Positions 43,498 to 52,392 of a stretch of DNA of 64,000 nt are shown here, in pieces. Source of the stretch: Burkholderiaceae bacterium 16 (GTDB lineage Bacteria; Pseudomonadota; Gammaproteobacteria; Burkholderiales; Burkholderiaceae). The notes below the pieces were generated by a model that did not search any database, was not told the origin of the DNA, and was given only the letters and a program-made list of their open reading frames with translations. The translations under genes were made by a program, and so were the position numbers. The stretch spans positions 38,980-102,979 of the forward strand of contig JYOD01000094.1 of assembly GCA_000955785.1 (NCBI GenBank), written 5' to 3'. Position 1 is the stretch's first letter; the number at the start of each line of letters is the position of its first letter.

Positions 43498-44532
43498 ATG
43501 ACTGGCATTCGACGCCCCGCTCGCCGCAGCGTTTCCGCGCCCCGGCGCCAACTGTTGTTTTCCGTCCTGGCCACTGCCGGCGCGTTGCTGGCAGGCGCCA
43601 CCGCCGTCCCCGCCTTGGCCGCCGCGGCCGACTATCCTTCCAAGCCGATCCGCCTGGTTGTGCCCTATCCTCCTGGCGGCGCCACCGACGTCATTGGCCG
43701 CACGCTGGCCCAGCACCTGTCCAGCGCGCTTGGCCAACAGGTCGTGGTCGACAACCGTGCTGGCGCCGCCGGCAATATCGGCGCGGAACTGGTGGCCAAG
43801 GCTCCGGCCGACGGCTACACGTTGCTGATGGGCGCGCTGACCAGCCATGCGATCAACGCTGCGCTATACAAGAGCCGCGTTTCCTATGACATCGAGAAGA
43901 GCTTTGCCCCGGTGGCAATCGTCGGCACCGTGCCGCTGGTGTTCGTGGTCAATCCCGGTGTCAAGGCCAGCAGCCTGCCGCAACTGATCGCGCTGGCCAA
44001 ATCCACCCCCGGCACGATTACCTTCGCCTCCGCCGGCAACGGTTCGCCCCAGCACCTGGCCGGCGAGATGTTCAAGCGCATGGCGGGCGTGGACATGCTG
44101 CACGTGCCCTATAAAGGCAGCGGCCCCGCCATGACCGACCTGATCGGCGGCCAGGTGCTCAGCATGGTCGAGACCGTGCCGGCGGCGCAGTCCTACGTCA
44201 AAGGCGGCAAGATCCGCGCGCTGGCCGTCACCACCAGCGAGCGCGTGACGGCGCTGCCTGATGTCCCGACCACCAGCGAAGCGGGCCTGAAGGACTTCGA
44301 GGTCAACTCCATGTTCGGCATCGTGGCGCCGGCCGGCACCCCGGCCCCGGTGGTGGAGCGGCTCAACGCGGAACTGAAGAAGATCCTCGCCGAACCCGAC
44401 GTGAAGGCCTCGCTGCTAAAGCAAGGTGCCATTGCCACCTGGACCACGCCGGCGCAAACGCAGGCCCGCATCAAGTCCGAGCTGGCGAAATGGACGGCGG
44501 TGATCCGGGAAGCCGGCGTCAAGCCTGAGTAA
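43498..44532 (+). CDS. Bug/TctC-family periplasmic substrate-binding protein
   Basis: 344 residues with an Arg-rich N-terminus and signal peptide (cleavage near ALAAAA), then the family opening YPSKPIRLVVPYPPGGATDVIGR and DNRAGAAGNIGAELVAKAPADGYTLLMG. Bug proteins bind carboxylates; few have their own TctAB membrane partners, and none are seen here. Divergent from the dehydratase gene, suggesting the ligand is the same sugar acid. Followed directly by a tandem 15-base duplication that includes its stop codon. Confidence 0.9.
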   Translation: MTGIRRPARRSVSAPRRQLLFSVLATAGALLAGATAVPALAAAADYPSKPIRLVVPYPPGGATDVIGRTLAQHLSSALGQQVVVDNRAGAAGNIGAELVAKAPADGYTLLMGALTSHAINAALYKSRVSYDIEKSFAPVAIVGTVPLVFVVNPGVKASSLPQLIALAKSTPGTITFASAGNGSPQHLAGEMFKRMAGVDMLHVPYKGSGPAMTDLIGGQVLSMVETVPAAQSYVKGGKIRALAVTTSERVTALPDVPTTSEAGLKDFEVNSMFGIVAPAGTPAPVVERLNAELKKILAEPDVKASLLKQGAIATWTTPAQTQARIKSELAKWTAVIREAGVKPE

Positions 44533-44559
44533 ACGCGGCGGAACTAAACGCGGCGGAAC
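44530..44559 (+). repeat. Perfect 15-bp tandem duplication across the Bug stop codon
   Basis: TAAACGCGGCGGAAC occurs twice head to tail (44530-44544 and 44545-44559). The first copy begins with the TAA stop of the Bug gene. Likely a replication slippage event. Confidence 0.9.
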
Positions 44560-44562
44560 GCC

Positions 44563-44587
44563 CGAGGGCTGGCCATGCGAGCCCTCG
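44563..44587. other. Hairpin downstream of the Bug gene
   Basis: Perfect 8-bp arms CGAGGGCT (44563-44570) and AGCCCTCG (44580-44587) around a 9-base loop. There is no T-tract, so intrinsic termination is doubtful; it may protect the mRNA 3' end. Confidence 0.5.
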
Positions 44588-44652
44588 CATCCGGCATGGA
44601 ATTGCCCGCCCCGCCCCGCAAGTGACGCGGCGTGCGCCTTTCGCTCCGACTC

Positions 44653-44680
44653 TTGACACCCCGATGATTGCGCCTATCAT
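44653..44680 (+). promoter_or_regulatory. Sigma-70 promoter of the phasin-like gene
   Basis: A perfect -35 TTGACA (44653-44658), a 16-bp spacer and -10 TATCAT (44675-44680). The transcript would start near 44687, giving an ~80-base leader before ATG 44768. Confidence 0.65.
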
Positions 44681-44767
44681 GACAAGCGCAATGCTGCGCC
44701 GCAGCAAGCAATGATTGCCACCGGCGAAATCCCTTCGCACGCGTTGCATCGTCCATCGGAGACGCTT

Positions 44768-45307
44768 ATGGCCACCCCCTCTCACTCCGAAGTCGTCGAA
44801 GTGCTCGCGCCTTATCCGGGCATGGCTTTTGGCCTGGCTGGCGCGTGGGCGCAAGTGGCCCAGAAGATCGGTGCGCTGAACCTGGAAACCGCCAAGGCCG
44901 CGATCGCCGAGAGTACCGAGTACTTTCGCGAAGCGGTAACGCAGCCGCCGGGCTTCGCCTTGTTCCGGCCTGAACTGGCCGACGTGATTACCGAGCACTT
45001 TGCCGCGTATGCCAACAGCCTGCACGAAATCCTGTTCGGCGCGAACGGGGAATTTACCGGCGAGCTGCAACGCCAGCTTGCAGCGATGACCGGCCAGGAT
45101 CCGTTTCAGTGGTGCCTGATGGGACGGGATTTCCTGCCGGACTATGGCAGCACCCTGCCCAACATGAGCGTGGCGATGACGGGGTGGGTCGCGGCCTACC
45201 TGCCGGGCGCCAAGCCGCTGCCTGTAGCAACGGTCGAACCCGCGCAGCGCAAAACGCCGCTGCTGGCAGCACCGGTCGACGCCAAGCCGGGTACGGCAGC
45301 GGAATAA
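44768..45307 (+). CDS. Phasin-like protein
   Basis: 179 residues from ATG 44768, with a CGGAGA ribosome-binding site. It is helical and amphipathic (AWAQVAQKIGALNLETAKAAIAESTEYF), as in phasins that coat polyhydroxyalkanoate granules, with a Pro/Ala-rich tail. PHA storage is common in this bacterial group, which supports the call. The similarity is by pattern rather than a diagnostic motif; no other PHA gene is adjacent. Confidence 0.55.
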   Translation: MATPSHSEVVEVLAPYPGMAFGLAGAWAQVAQKIGALNLETAKAAIAESTEYFREAVTQPPGFALFRPELADVITEHFAAYANSLHEILFGANGEFTGELQRQLAAMTGQDPFQWCLMGRDFLPDYGSTLPNMSVAMTGWVAAYLPGAKPLPVATVEPAQRKTPLLAAPVDAKPGTAAE

Positions 45308-45332
45308 GCCGGAGCGCCGTTGCGCAGGTCAA

Positions 45333-45716
45333 CTAGACCTCGACCACCAGCATGGAGGCCGCCGCATTGCCCGTCACCCGGCTCAGATGGCCCTTGCCGG
45401 TAACGTCTTCCAGCAGCAATGCGCTTCCCGCGCCGAGGGACCGGCGCTGCCCGTCCGAAGCTTCGAGTTCCATCTCACTACTGAGCAGGACAATCCACAT
45501 GCGGATTGGGGAAGGACGGAGTTCGCCGCGCCACCCGCAGGGCAGCAGCAGGAAACCATAGCGGGATGCCTGCCCGAACGCCGAAACGTTGAACGCCGGT
45601 GCGGGCGGAGCGAACTGGCGGGGGACGGTCTCGATCGCAACCGGCCCGAAGTGGGATTCTCCGGCTGCGTCGGCATGGATTCGCTCATAGGCTAGTACAG
45701 GTGTCAGCGATGCCAT
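45333..45716 (-). CDS. Single-domain cupin-fold protein
   Basis: About 127 residues from ATG 45716. Beta-rich, with a conserved-looking FGFLLLPCGWRGELRPSP-like middle (actual start YGFLLLPCGWRGE) and VTGNAAASMLVVEV at the end. The pattern suggests a small cupin, but the usual metal-binding His pair is lacking, so it may be non-catalytic. No operon partner; convergent with the phasin-like gene. Confidence 0.5.
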   Translation of the reverse strand: MASLTPVLAYERIHADAAGESHFGPVAIETVPRQFAPPAPAFNVSAFGQASRYGFLLLPCGWRGELRPSPIRMWIVLLSSEMELEASDGQRRSLGAGSALLLEDVTGKGHLSRVTGNAAASMLVVEV

Positions 45717-45803
45717 CTCAACCCTCTCCGCACACAAGAAAACGTTGATCAGGGAAGTCTGTATCAGCGCTCGCCAGGCCGCCCCACTTTCCGGCATGGA
45801 CCG

Positions 45804-46274
45804 TCACTGGCAGGCGGTACCGGGCACAGGCTTGCCCGAGTGGGTCACGCCCTGGCAAGCGTCGCCGACATTGGTATCGGCATCGAAGGCCGCGCTGTTG
45901 TACGGCTTGAGCCGGCCGGCTACCGTGCAGCAAAAACGCGGCTCCGACGTGGCCGGCGCAGCCGGAGCAACCGACGTGGGTGGCGGGGGCGGTGGGGGCG
46001 GCGCGTTCTTCACCATGCGGGCGGAGGTGGGCGCTTGCGCCGGGCTTGCGGTGGGCACCGGAGCGGGAGCGGGGGCCGGAGCGGCGCGAGAAGCTGGCTG
46101 CCTGGAGGCCTGGGCGGCGGCATCCTGCTCATCGTCATCGGGGGAAACGCACTGGCCCTTCTGGCAGATTCGCTCCCCTTTGCACTGCATGTCATATTGG
46201 CAACCCGCTGCATTCGCATGCAGCGGTAGCGCTATCGCCATCGACGTGGCGAACAGCAAGCCCAGCGTTCTCAT
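45804..46274 (-). CDS. Secreted Cys-rich protein with polyproline linker
   Basis: 156 residues from ATG 46274. A signal peptide ends near HANAAG; then a four-Cys N-terminal module (CQYDMQCKGERICQKGQC), a long Ala/Pro linker including eight prolines in a row, and a C-terminal module with three Cys (FCCTVAGRLKPYN and DACQG) plus a final one. No known function. The disulfide-type spacing implies folding in the periplasm or outside the cell. Confidence 0.65.
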   Translation of the reverse strand: MRTLGLLFATSMAIALPLHANAAGCQYDMQCKGERICQKGQCVSPDDDEQDAAAQASRQPASRAAPAPAPAPVPTASPAQAPTSARMVKNAPPPPPPPPTSVAPAAPATSEPRFCCTVAGRLKPYNSAAFDADTNVGDACQGVTHSGKPVPGTACQ

Positions 46275-46636
46275 ATGCCCTCCTACGCGACCGCCAGCGA
46301 TAGACGCGCACGTAGCGTCCCCACTCGGCGCTAGCAGCATCTTCAGCCTCCGGCATCTGCGGCCCGGCGGCCCTGGCCTCCTGGCTGAACACCGCGTTGG
46401 CCGGAGCGTTCAACCACCATCTTTAGAATAGCCAGCGATAGGGCACATCGGAGCACCGCGCGGAAAATTTTGTGAGCGCGGCCCCACCAACGATCGCGGT
46501 GGCTTGCAAAGCGGCGTCCGGTTTCCAGCGTGGTCCCGACCAACCATGCCGTGACAGCGCGGGCGCCGAAACTTGCCGCGACGCGCCCTTGCACAAAGCA
46601 AATTTCCTGTTCAGCGCACTAGGAGCACTCGCAGCG
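46275..46636. other. Intergenic region without recognised gene
   Basis: 362 bases. Short frames exist on both strands but none has a family match, signal peptide or ribosome-binding site that I can support. Presumably holds the promoter of the Cys-rich protein gene at its left end. Confidence 0.5.
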
Positions 46637-47092
46637 TCAACGGCGCAGCCCGTCCACGTGCGCGCGTGCCTGGTCTCGCCGTGCGGCCTCGGCGACTTCG
46701 TTTGTCACCACCGTCTGGCCGATCGGCGCCAGCGCGATGCCGGCCAGCTTGAGATGCTGGATGGCAAAAGGAATGCCGATGATGGTGACAAAACAGGCAA
46801 TGGCGGATGCCACATGGCCAAGCGCGAGCCAGACGCCGGCGAAGACGAACCAGATCACGTTACCGGCCAGGCCAAGGGCACCGGTGCCGATGTCATCCCG
46901 CTGGTGGAGCTCGCGGCGGCTGATAGCCTGCTTGCCGAACGGAAAGAAAGTGAATTTACCGATCACGAAACAGGCCTTGCCCCACGGGATCCCGACGATC
47001 GAAACGAAGGCGAGCAGCCCGGCCAGCCACCAGGCCAGGCCCATGAATACGCCGCCGAGGATGAACCAGAGAAAATTTAAGATGGCACGCAT
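46637..47092 (-). CDS. YccF-domain inner membrane protein
   Basis: 151 residues with two copies of the YccF repeat: FLWFILGGVFMGLAWWLAGLLAFVSIVGIPWGKACF and a second ending ACFVTIIGIPFAIQHLKLAGIALAPIG. Each copy has the conserved Ile-Gly-Ile-Pro turn. Function unknown; a membrane-integrity or stress role has been proposed for relatives. It stands alone. Confidence 0.85.
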   Translation of the reverse strand: MRAILNFLWFILGGVFMGLAWWLAGLLAFVSIVGIPWGKACFVIGKFTFFPFGKQAISRRELHQRDDIGTGALGLAGNVIWFVFAGVWLALGHVASAIACFVTIIGIPFAIQHLKLAGIALAPIGQTVVTNEVAEAARRDQARAHVDGLRR

Positions 47093-47258
47093 GAATCTCC
47101 CTCAAACAATTGAAGTCACGGCAGATGATACGCGAAGGCAACTTGCTTGCCTGGGGGTACAAGGCATGGCGTGCGCCAGACGGGATTGAGACCCTGTAAG
47201 ATCATCGTCGAACACCATCCCGGAACGCTTCCCCGCACACGATAAGTCAGGGTGATCC

Positions 47259-47694
47259 ATGTTTGGAACCGTCGAATCCGAAGTGCTGAAGAAACCCATC
47301 CCGCCAGCCACGCAGGCGGAGTTTGCCCAGCATGAATACGAACGGCTGGCACGTTGCCGCTGAGATCAGGGAGGTGATGGCCGGTTGCCAGTTCGCGCGC
47401 CTGGGCGGCGAGGAGTTCGGCATCTACCTGAGCGGGATGTCGCGCGCCGAGGCGGAGCTACGAATCGACCTGCCGTGCCGCAGCATCCGGGATCTGCCTT
47501 CGGCCCATCCGGTAACCATCAGCATTGGCGTCGCCCACCTGGACGACGGTGACACGCTCACCAAAGCCCTCATCAAAGCCGACGAGGCGCTCTATGATTC
47601 AAAGAGGACCGGCAAGGATAAATACACGTTCCACCGGGAAGCCAGTGCGCCGGGCGCCAGGGTCGGCGTGACCGGCGAAATTGCTTTCGGCTAG
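47259..47694 (+). pseudogene. Decayed diguanylate cyclase (GGDEF) gene
   Basis: The frame from 47335 to 47694 encodes only the second half of a GGDEF domain: EIREVMAGCQFARLGGEEFGIYL through SIGVAHLDDGDTLTKALIKADEALYDSKRTGKDKY. The first half, with the Mg-binding Asp residues and the TGLxNRR segment, is missing. Just upstream, another frame from ATG 47259 gives a 34-residue peptide (MFGTVESEVLKKPIPPATQ onward) that stops at 47363, probably the old N-terminus. An internal deletion plus frameshift would explain both. It cannot make cyclic di-GMP. Confidence 0.7.
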
Positions 47695-47766
47695 GGCGTT
47701 ACTGGCGGGCCCGCTGGCCGGGCATCTCCCGGAACATCCGGCGCCACCCGGCGCAAGAGGATCGCC

Positions 47767-48519
47767 ATGACCCGCTTCAGCACGCTACCCGCCATCTGGC
47801 TGGCATCCGCCTGCCTGTCCAGCACGGCACTGGCCCAGCAAAGCACCGTCGTCATCAACCAAAGCGGCGTCTCGGCCTCGGGAACCTCCGGCAGCAGTGT
47901 CGTCGTCGTCAATGGCCAGGTGGTGTCTTCCGTCGACGCCACCAGGGGAACGGGTCCCGAAAGGACCGAGCGGCGCACGGTCGGGGCGTTTTCAAGCGTG
48001 CAGCTCAATGCCCCGGTCGAAGCGGTGTTTTCGGCGTCGCCCACCGCGTCCGTTTCCATCACTGGCCCCTCTGACATCCTGCCGCTGATCGTGACCACCG
48101 TTGCCGACGGCAAGCTGTCGATCGGTCTCACGGCGCCCGTCGTGCTGGCCGCGCCGCTCAGGGTAGCCATTACCGGGCCATCGCTCCAGGCGGTCAGCAT
48201 TCCCGGCGCCGGCACCCTGCGGGCGTCCGGGCTGCATGAGGCTTCCATCGACCTGCGCTTGTCCGGTTCCGGTTCGATCGTGGCCGAGGGACAGGTCGGC
48301 AGCGTGCGCGCCGCCATCTCCGGCTCGGGCGAGGTGGACGCCAGCGCGCTGCGCGCGCAAAGGCTGGATGCGCAACTGAGCGGCTCGGGACGTATCCTCG
48401 GATACGCTTCGGATGCCGCCAGCGTGGCACTGACGGGATCGGGCGATATCGTGGTCGCCGGCAGGCCGCCCCAGCGCGCGGTCAGCCGGACCGGCTCCGG
48501 CCAGGTGTATTTCGAGTAG
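47767..48519 (+). CDS. GIN-domain (DUF2807) secreted protein
   Basis: 250 residues: signal peptide ending near TALAQQ (residue 24), a Ser/Val-rich linker, then a beta-helical head-GIN domain with repeated short turns (LSGSGSIVAEG, ISGSGEVDAS, LSGSGRILG, LTGSGDIVV). Each turn adds one strand of the solenoid. Such proteins are periplasmic or surface-exposed; their function is unknown. No operon partner. Confidence 0.85.
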   Translation: MTRFSTLPAIWLASACLSSTALAQQSTVVINQSGVSASGTSGSSVVVVNGQVVSSVDATRGTGPERTERRTVGAFSSVQLNAPVEAVFSASPTASVSITGPSDILPLIVTTVADGKLSIGLTAPVVLAAPLRVAITGPSLQAVSIPGAGTLRASGLHEASIDLRLSGSGSIVAEGQVGSVRAAISGSGEVDASALRAQRLDAQLSGSGRILGYASDAASVALTGSGDIVVAGRPPQRAVSRTGSGQVYFE

Positions 48520-48534
48520 CCGCGCGCCGGATTG

Positions 48535-49635
48535 CTACCAGGCGGCCAGCCCGTCCACGGCCTGTTGGGTGATGGCGACGCCATGCCGCACCGTGGCATC
48601 GCGCCACGGCTGGGCCGCCGGGATGAAAGCATCGAGCATGTCCGCCCGCAACTGCGCATAACGCCCGGTGCCGCGCTCCGCCTTGAAGCGCAGCCATTGG
48701 TCCAGGCGCAGGGCATGCCCCATATTGCTGCCCCGCGTGCCGAACTCGACCACCGCGCCCACCAGCGGCCGCTCCCCGAGGAAACGTTCGACGCCATGGA
48801 ATACCAGCCCGGTATAGGCCGGCCGTGCCAGGCCATGCGGGCGGACACCGAGCACGCGCTGCTCACCCCACCAGCTGGCGGCACGCGCCTGCTGGCCGCT
48901 GCCATCCGCGTTGAAGCACAGGAAGAAGGGTTCGCCGTACTCGCCGATGCCGGTATGCCAGTCGATCAGGCCGACCCGCCCGGCATGCGCCAGGTGCTCC
49001 CGCACGATGGTCTCCAGCGTCAGGTTTGACCACTCCCGGTGGTGGCCGCCGAACACCAGACCATCGGGGTGGCTGTACTGGCCCCGGGCACGCGTGTCGA
49101 ACAGGGCGTCGGCGCCATGCCTGGCCCCGTAGGCTTGCGCCGCGGCTTCCGCGTCGGCAACGCTGTCCCAGCTCCACTCCGCCGGAATCAGGCTGGCATG
49201 CAGTTCCGCGTAGCCGGGATTGGCGGGAACCGGCTGCGCCGGGTCGAAGAGATGCGCGGCGAAGTTGCGGTTCAGGTCGACATTGTTTTCGGTGGTGCGG
49301 GTGCCGTGCGCGAAGCCATAGGGATTGAGCCCGTGCACCAGCAGCACGCCTAGCCCCGCAGGCAATTGCCGGGCCGGCGCGCTGCGCAGCCATGCTACCT
49401 GCGCGGCCGAGCCGGCGTAGCCTTCCTGGCCATGGGCGCCGCTGATCAGGATCAGCTGGCGCGGCGCGCGCGTGTCGCCGAGATGCGCCACGTCGATGGC
49501 CAGCGGCTCGCCGGCCGGCCCGCTGGCGTGCGGGTGCGCGTAGACGCTGAGCGCCGCGCCGGCCGCATCGGCAGCCGCGCGGAACTTGTTGCGGGCGCCG
49601 GTGTAGTCGGGCGCGTAGAAGTCCGTGAAATCCAT
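48535..49635 (-). CDS. DUF2817 / M14-like zinc carboxypeptidase-family protein
   Basis: 366 residues. The zinc-site pattern of M14-type carboxypeptidases is visible: His-x2-Glu in SGAHGQEG, His in LIDWHTGIGEYG, a substrate-binding ENNVDLNRNF block and a C-terminal Glu in GAVVEFGTRG. No signal peptide, so cytoplasmic. It lies in a two-gene minus-strand unit with a VOC protein, divergent from a dipeptide-type ABC importer, and could process an imported peptide or acylated amino acid. That link is inference. Confidence 0.8.
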   Translation of the reverse strand: MDFTDFYAPDYTGARNKFRAAADAAGAALSVYAHPHASGPAGEPLAIDVAHLGDTRAPRQLILISGAHGQEGYAGSAAQVAWLRSAPARQLPAGLGVLLVHGLNPYGFAHGTRTTENNVDLNRNFAAHLFDPAQPVPANPGYAELHASLIPAEWSWDSVADAEAAAQAYGARHGADALFDTRARGQYSHPDGLVFGGHHREWSNLTLETIVREHLAHAGRVGLIDWHTGIGEYGEPFFLCFNADGSGQQARAASWWGEQRVLGVRPHGLARPAYTGLVFHGVERFLGERPLVGAVVEFGTRGSNMGHALRLDQWLRFKAERGTGRYAQLRADMLDAFIPAAQPWRDATVRHGVAITQQAVDGLAAW

Positions 49636-49652
49636 CGGGATATCGTCCGCGC

Positions 49653-50501
49653 TTATTCGGTGAAGGCGATGGTGACACCCGCCGCTTCGGCCGGCGGCAC
49701 CACCAACAGGCCGTCGATTTCCGCAATACCGCGCACCTCGCCCGCCGCCAGTGCGGCACGCGCCGTTTCCAGCGCCGTCGTGCGCAGTACCAGCGCGACC
49801 ATGCGGTCGCGCCCGTCGATCAGCGGCGGCACGCTGGCGCCGAAGCGGCGCACTGCCACTTCCGGGGTTAGCACCACCACGGAGGCGCCCCCGGCGCGCA
49901 GCCGCTGCCCGTGCTGCCCCTGGCTCACGTGCTCGCTGCCAAACAGCCGCGCCAGCAGGCCAATGGTGCGCGCCGGGTCGGCTGCCGCGATCACGTATTC
50001 CGCGACGCCGGTCACGCCATTGGGATGCGCCTGCCAGTGGCCGCGCCAGACCAGCTCAGGCGTGAAGTGGTGGCAGAAGTAGATGCGGCCGTTGGGCACC
50101 TGGTGGGCCGCCAGCCGCACCGTGCGAAAGCGCGCGTCGGCGGGGGCGCCGGGCAGCTCAACCGGGCGCGTGAACTCGCGCGGGGGCCCTTCCACCTCCA
50201 ACCCGCGCGCCAGGATCTCGCGGTGCAGCCCGGTCGAGTCGGCGCTCTTGAAGACCAGCCCGGTCAGGCCCGGGGGCTCGGCCAGCAGGTCCCCGCGGCC
50301 CGTGGTGGTCTTGCCGGCTTCGAAGCCCAGCAACTCCAGGTAGTCCGTGTCGAAGATCGCCAGGTGGTTGCTCGACCCGAGGGAATGGTGGCCGCGCGGC
50401 GTGAGCTGGAAGCCAAGCCTGCGATAGCGGCTGGCAGCGTCATCCAGGCGTTCGTGGACATTGACGACCACGTGGTCGAGCAGCGGGATCAGGTTCGGCA
50501 T
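49653..50501 (-). CDS. VOC-superfamily (glyoxalase-like) protein
   Basis: 282 residues with a Glyoxalase_3-like domain at the N-terminus (LLDHVVVNVHERLDDAASRYRRLGFQ; GSSNHLAIFDTDYLELLGFE) and a second half-repeat (YFCHHFTPELVWRG onward). Ring-cleaving dioxygenases, glyoxalases and resistance proteins share the fold; substrate unknown. It is 17 bases upstream of the DUF2817 gene in one operon, so the two may act on the same compound. Confidence 0.8.
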   Translation of the reverse strand: MPNLIPLLDHVVVNVHERLDDAASRYRRLGFQLTPRGHHSLGSSNHLAIFDTDYLELLGFEAGKTTTGRGDLLAEPPGLTGLVFKSADSTGLHREILARGLEVEGPPREFTRPVELPGAPADARFRTVRLAAHQVPNGRIYFCHHFTPELVWRGHWQAHPNGVTGVAEYVIAAADPARTIGLLARLFGSEHVSQGQHGQRLRAGGASVVVLTPEVAVRRFGASVPPLIDGRDRMVALVLRTTALETARAALAAGEVRGIAEIDGLLVVPPAEAAGVTIAFTE

Positions 50502-50607
50502 TTCAGGGTTCCGTTGGAACGGGCGCGGGCTGGGATGGGATGGCTATGTCCGCGGCCGGAGCGCATGGAGATTACGTGAGCCTGGCCCGTTACCCAACTG
50601 CGCGTTT

Positions 50608-50706
50608 CGTCTTTGCTTATGCGTGCCGATGCCATGCCGGGGCGGCAGCGCAGCGAGCGCCGCCACCAGCCAACTACCGTCTTTGCTTAGACGAAAAGCG
50701 CGTTTC
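50608..50706 (+). repeat. Duplicated motifs in the ABC-importer promoter region
   Basis: CGTCTTTGCTTA occurs at 50608-50619 and again at 50678-50689, 70 bases apart, each preceded by CCAACT. GCGCGTTTC occurs at 50602-50610 and 50698-50706. The second copy also forms a CGTCT/AGACG dyad. Probably regulator sites for the ABC importer or the divergent VOC operon; otherwise the 280-base region holds no gene. Confidence 0.6.
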
Positions 50707-50783
50707 CCTCGCGGAGCGGCGCGCCCTACACTCGCTGGCTGTCCAGCCTTCGTGCTTTTCTCGATCCTTGTGGAACCCCAGCC

Positions 50784-52385
50784 ATGTCCCTGACCCGACG
50801 CGACTTCCTGATTCAATCCGGCGGCCTTGCCGCTGGCGCCACCCTGCCGGGCACGCTGCTGGCACAGTCCGCCGAAGCGCCGCGCAAGGGCGGCGTGCTG
50901 ACGGTCCTGCTGAGCGGCGAGCAGCGCATCCTCAACCCTGCGCTGCGCGCATCCACCGGCGTCTACGTGGTCTCCAGCAAGATCATCGAATCGCTGGTGG
51001 ACCTGGACGCCAGCGGCAGGCCGGCACCTGTGCTGGCCACCGGCTGGAGCAGCTCGCCGGACGGCAAGACCATTACCTTCAAGCTGCGCGAGGGTGTCAC
51101 CTGGCATGACGGCAAGCCCTTCTCCTCGGCCGACGTGCAGTACAACGCGCTGGAACTGTGGAAGAAGCACCTGAACTACGGCACCGCGCTGCACCTGTAC
51201 CTGGAAGCCGTCGACACGCCCAATGCGCAGACCGCGGTGTTCCGCTATTCCCGCCCTATGCCGATCGAGCTGCTGCTGCGCGCGCTGTGCGACCTGGGCT
51301 ACGTGGTGCCACGCCATAAGTTCGAAGGCACCAGCGTATTGGAAAATCCGGCCAATACCGCGCCCATCGGCACGGGTCCCTTCCGCTTCGTCCAGTATGA
51401 GCGCGGTCAGTTCGTGATCGCCGAGCGCAATGCCGCTTACTGGCGCAAGAACACGCCTTACCTGGACCGCGTGGTGTGGCGCATCGTCACCGACAAATCC
51501 GCCGCTGCCGCCGCGATCGAAACCGGCGAGGCGCAGCTGACCACCTATTCGCACGTGGGGCTGGCCGACCTCGAACGCTTCAAGAAGGACGGTCGCTTCA
51601 AGGTGTCCACCAAGGGCCTGGAGGCAAATTCGTACAACAACACGCTGGAGTTCAACGTGCGGCGCAAGGAGCTGTCGGACGTGCGGGTGCGCCGCGCCAT
51701 CGCGCATGCCATCGACGTGGAATTCTTCATCAAGAATTTCCTGTACGGCACCGCCAAGCCGGCCACCGGCCCGATCCCCTCGACGTCGTCCTTCTATCCG
51801 GGTGGCAAGCAGCCCTACCCGTTCGACCGCAAGCGCGCCGAGGCCCTGCTCGACGAAGCCGGCTTCAAGCGCGGCGCCGACGGCAACCGCTTCACGCTCA
51901 AGCTGGTGCCGATCCAGAACGGCGAGGACGTGCCGCTGTTCGCCACCTTCGTGCAGCAGTCGCTGGCCCAGGTGGGCATCAAGGTCACGGTGCAGCAGCT
52001 CGACATCGCCGGCGCGCTGTCGACCGTCTACCGCGACTGGAATTTCGACCTTGCCACGGGCTGGCACCAGTACCGCGGCGATCCGGCGGTCTCGACCACC
52101 GTCTGGTACCGCTCCGGCAGCCCAAAGGGCGCGCCCTGGACCAACCAGTACGGCTGGCAATCGGCCAAGGTCGACAAGCTGATCGATGATGCCGCTTCGG
52201 AAATCAACCCCGCCAGGCGCAAGGCGCTCTATGCCGAATGGGTCAAGGAGGTCAACGACGAGCTGCCGGTCTGGATGGTGACGGAGCGCGAGTTCTACTC
52301 GATCACCAGCAAGCGCGTGCACAACGACCACAACACGCCGCGCTGGCCCTCCAGCAGCTGGTATGACACCTGGCTTTCGGCCTGA
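50784..52385 (+). CDS. Dipeptide/oligopeptide-type ABC substrate-binding protein
   Basis: 533 residues, family 5 solute-binding protein. The N-terminus is twin-arginine-like (LTRRDFLIQSGG) with cleavage near LLAQSA, so export is probably by Tat. Body features include TWHDGKPFSSADVQYN, a conserved family segment. Binds peptides, nickel chelates or similar. First gene of a five-domain importer with two permeases and a fused ATPase. Confidence 0.9.
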   Translation: MSLTRRDFLIQSGGLAAGATLPGTLLAQSAEAPRKGGVLTVLLSGEQRILNPALRASTGVYVVSSKIIESLVDLDASGRPAPVLATGWSSSPDGKTITFKLREGVTWHDGKPFSSADVQYNALELWKKHLNYGTALHLYLEAVDTPNAQTAVFRYSRPMPIELLLRALCDLGYVVPRHKFEGTSVLENPANTAPIGTGPFRFVQYERGQFVIAERNAAYWRKNTPYLDRVVWRIVTDKSAAAAAIETGEAQLTTYSHVGLADLERFKKDGRFKVSTKGLEANSYNNTLEFNVRRKELSDVRVRRAIAHAIDVEFFIKNFLYGTAKPATGPIPSTSSFYPGGKQPYPFDRKRAEALLDEAGFKRGADGNRFTLKLVPIQNGEDVPLFATFVQQSLAQVGIKVTVQQLDIAGALSTVYRDWNFDLATGWHQYRGDPAVSTTVWYRSGSPKGAPWTNQYGWQSAKVDKLIDDAASEINPARRKALYAEWVKEVNDELPVWMVTEREFYSITSKRVHNDHNTPRWPSSSWYDTWLSA

Positions 52386-52392
52386 GCCGGCC

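Noticed and set aside
46343..46594. Short minus-strand frame between the Cys-rich and YccF genes
   Set aside because: No ribosome-binding site, family pattern or signal peptide; probably chance.
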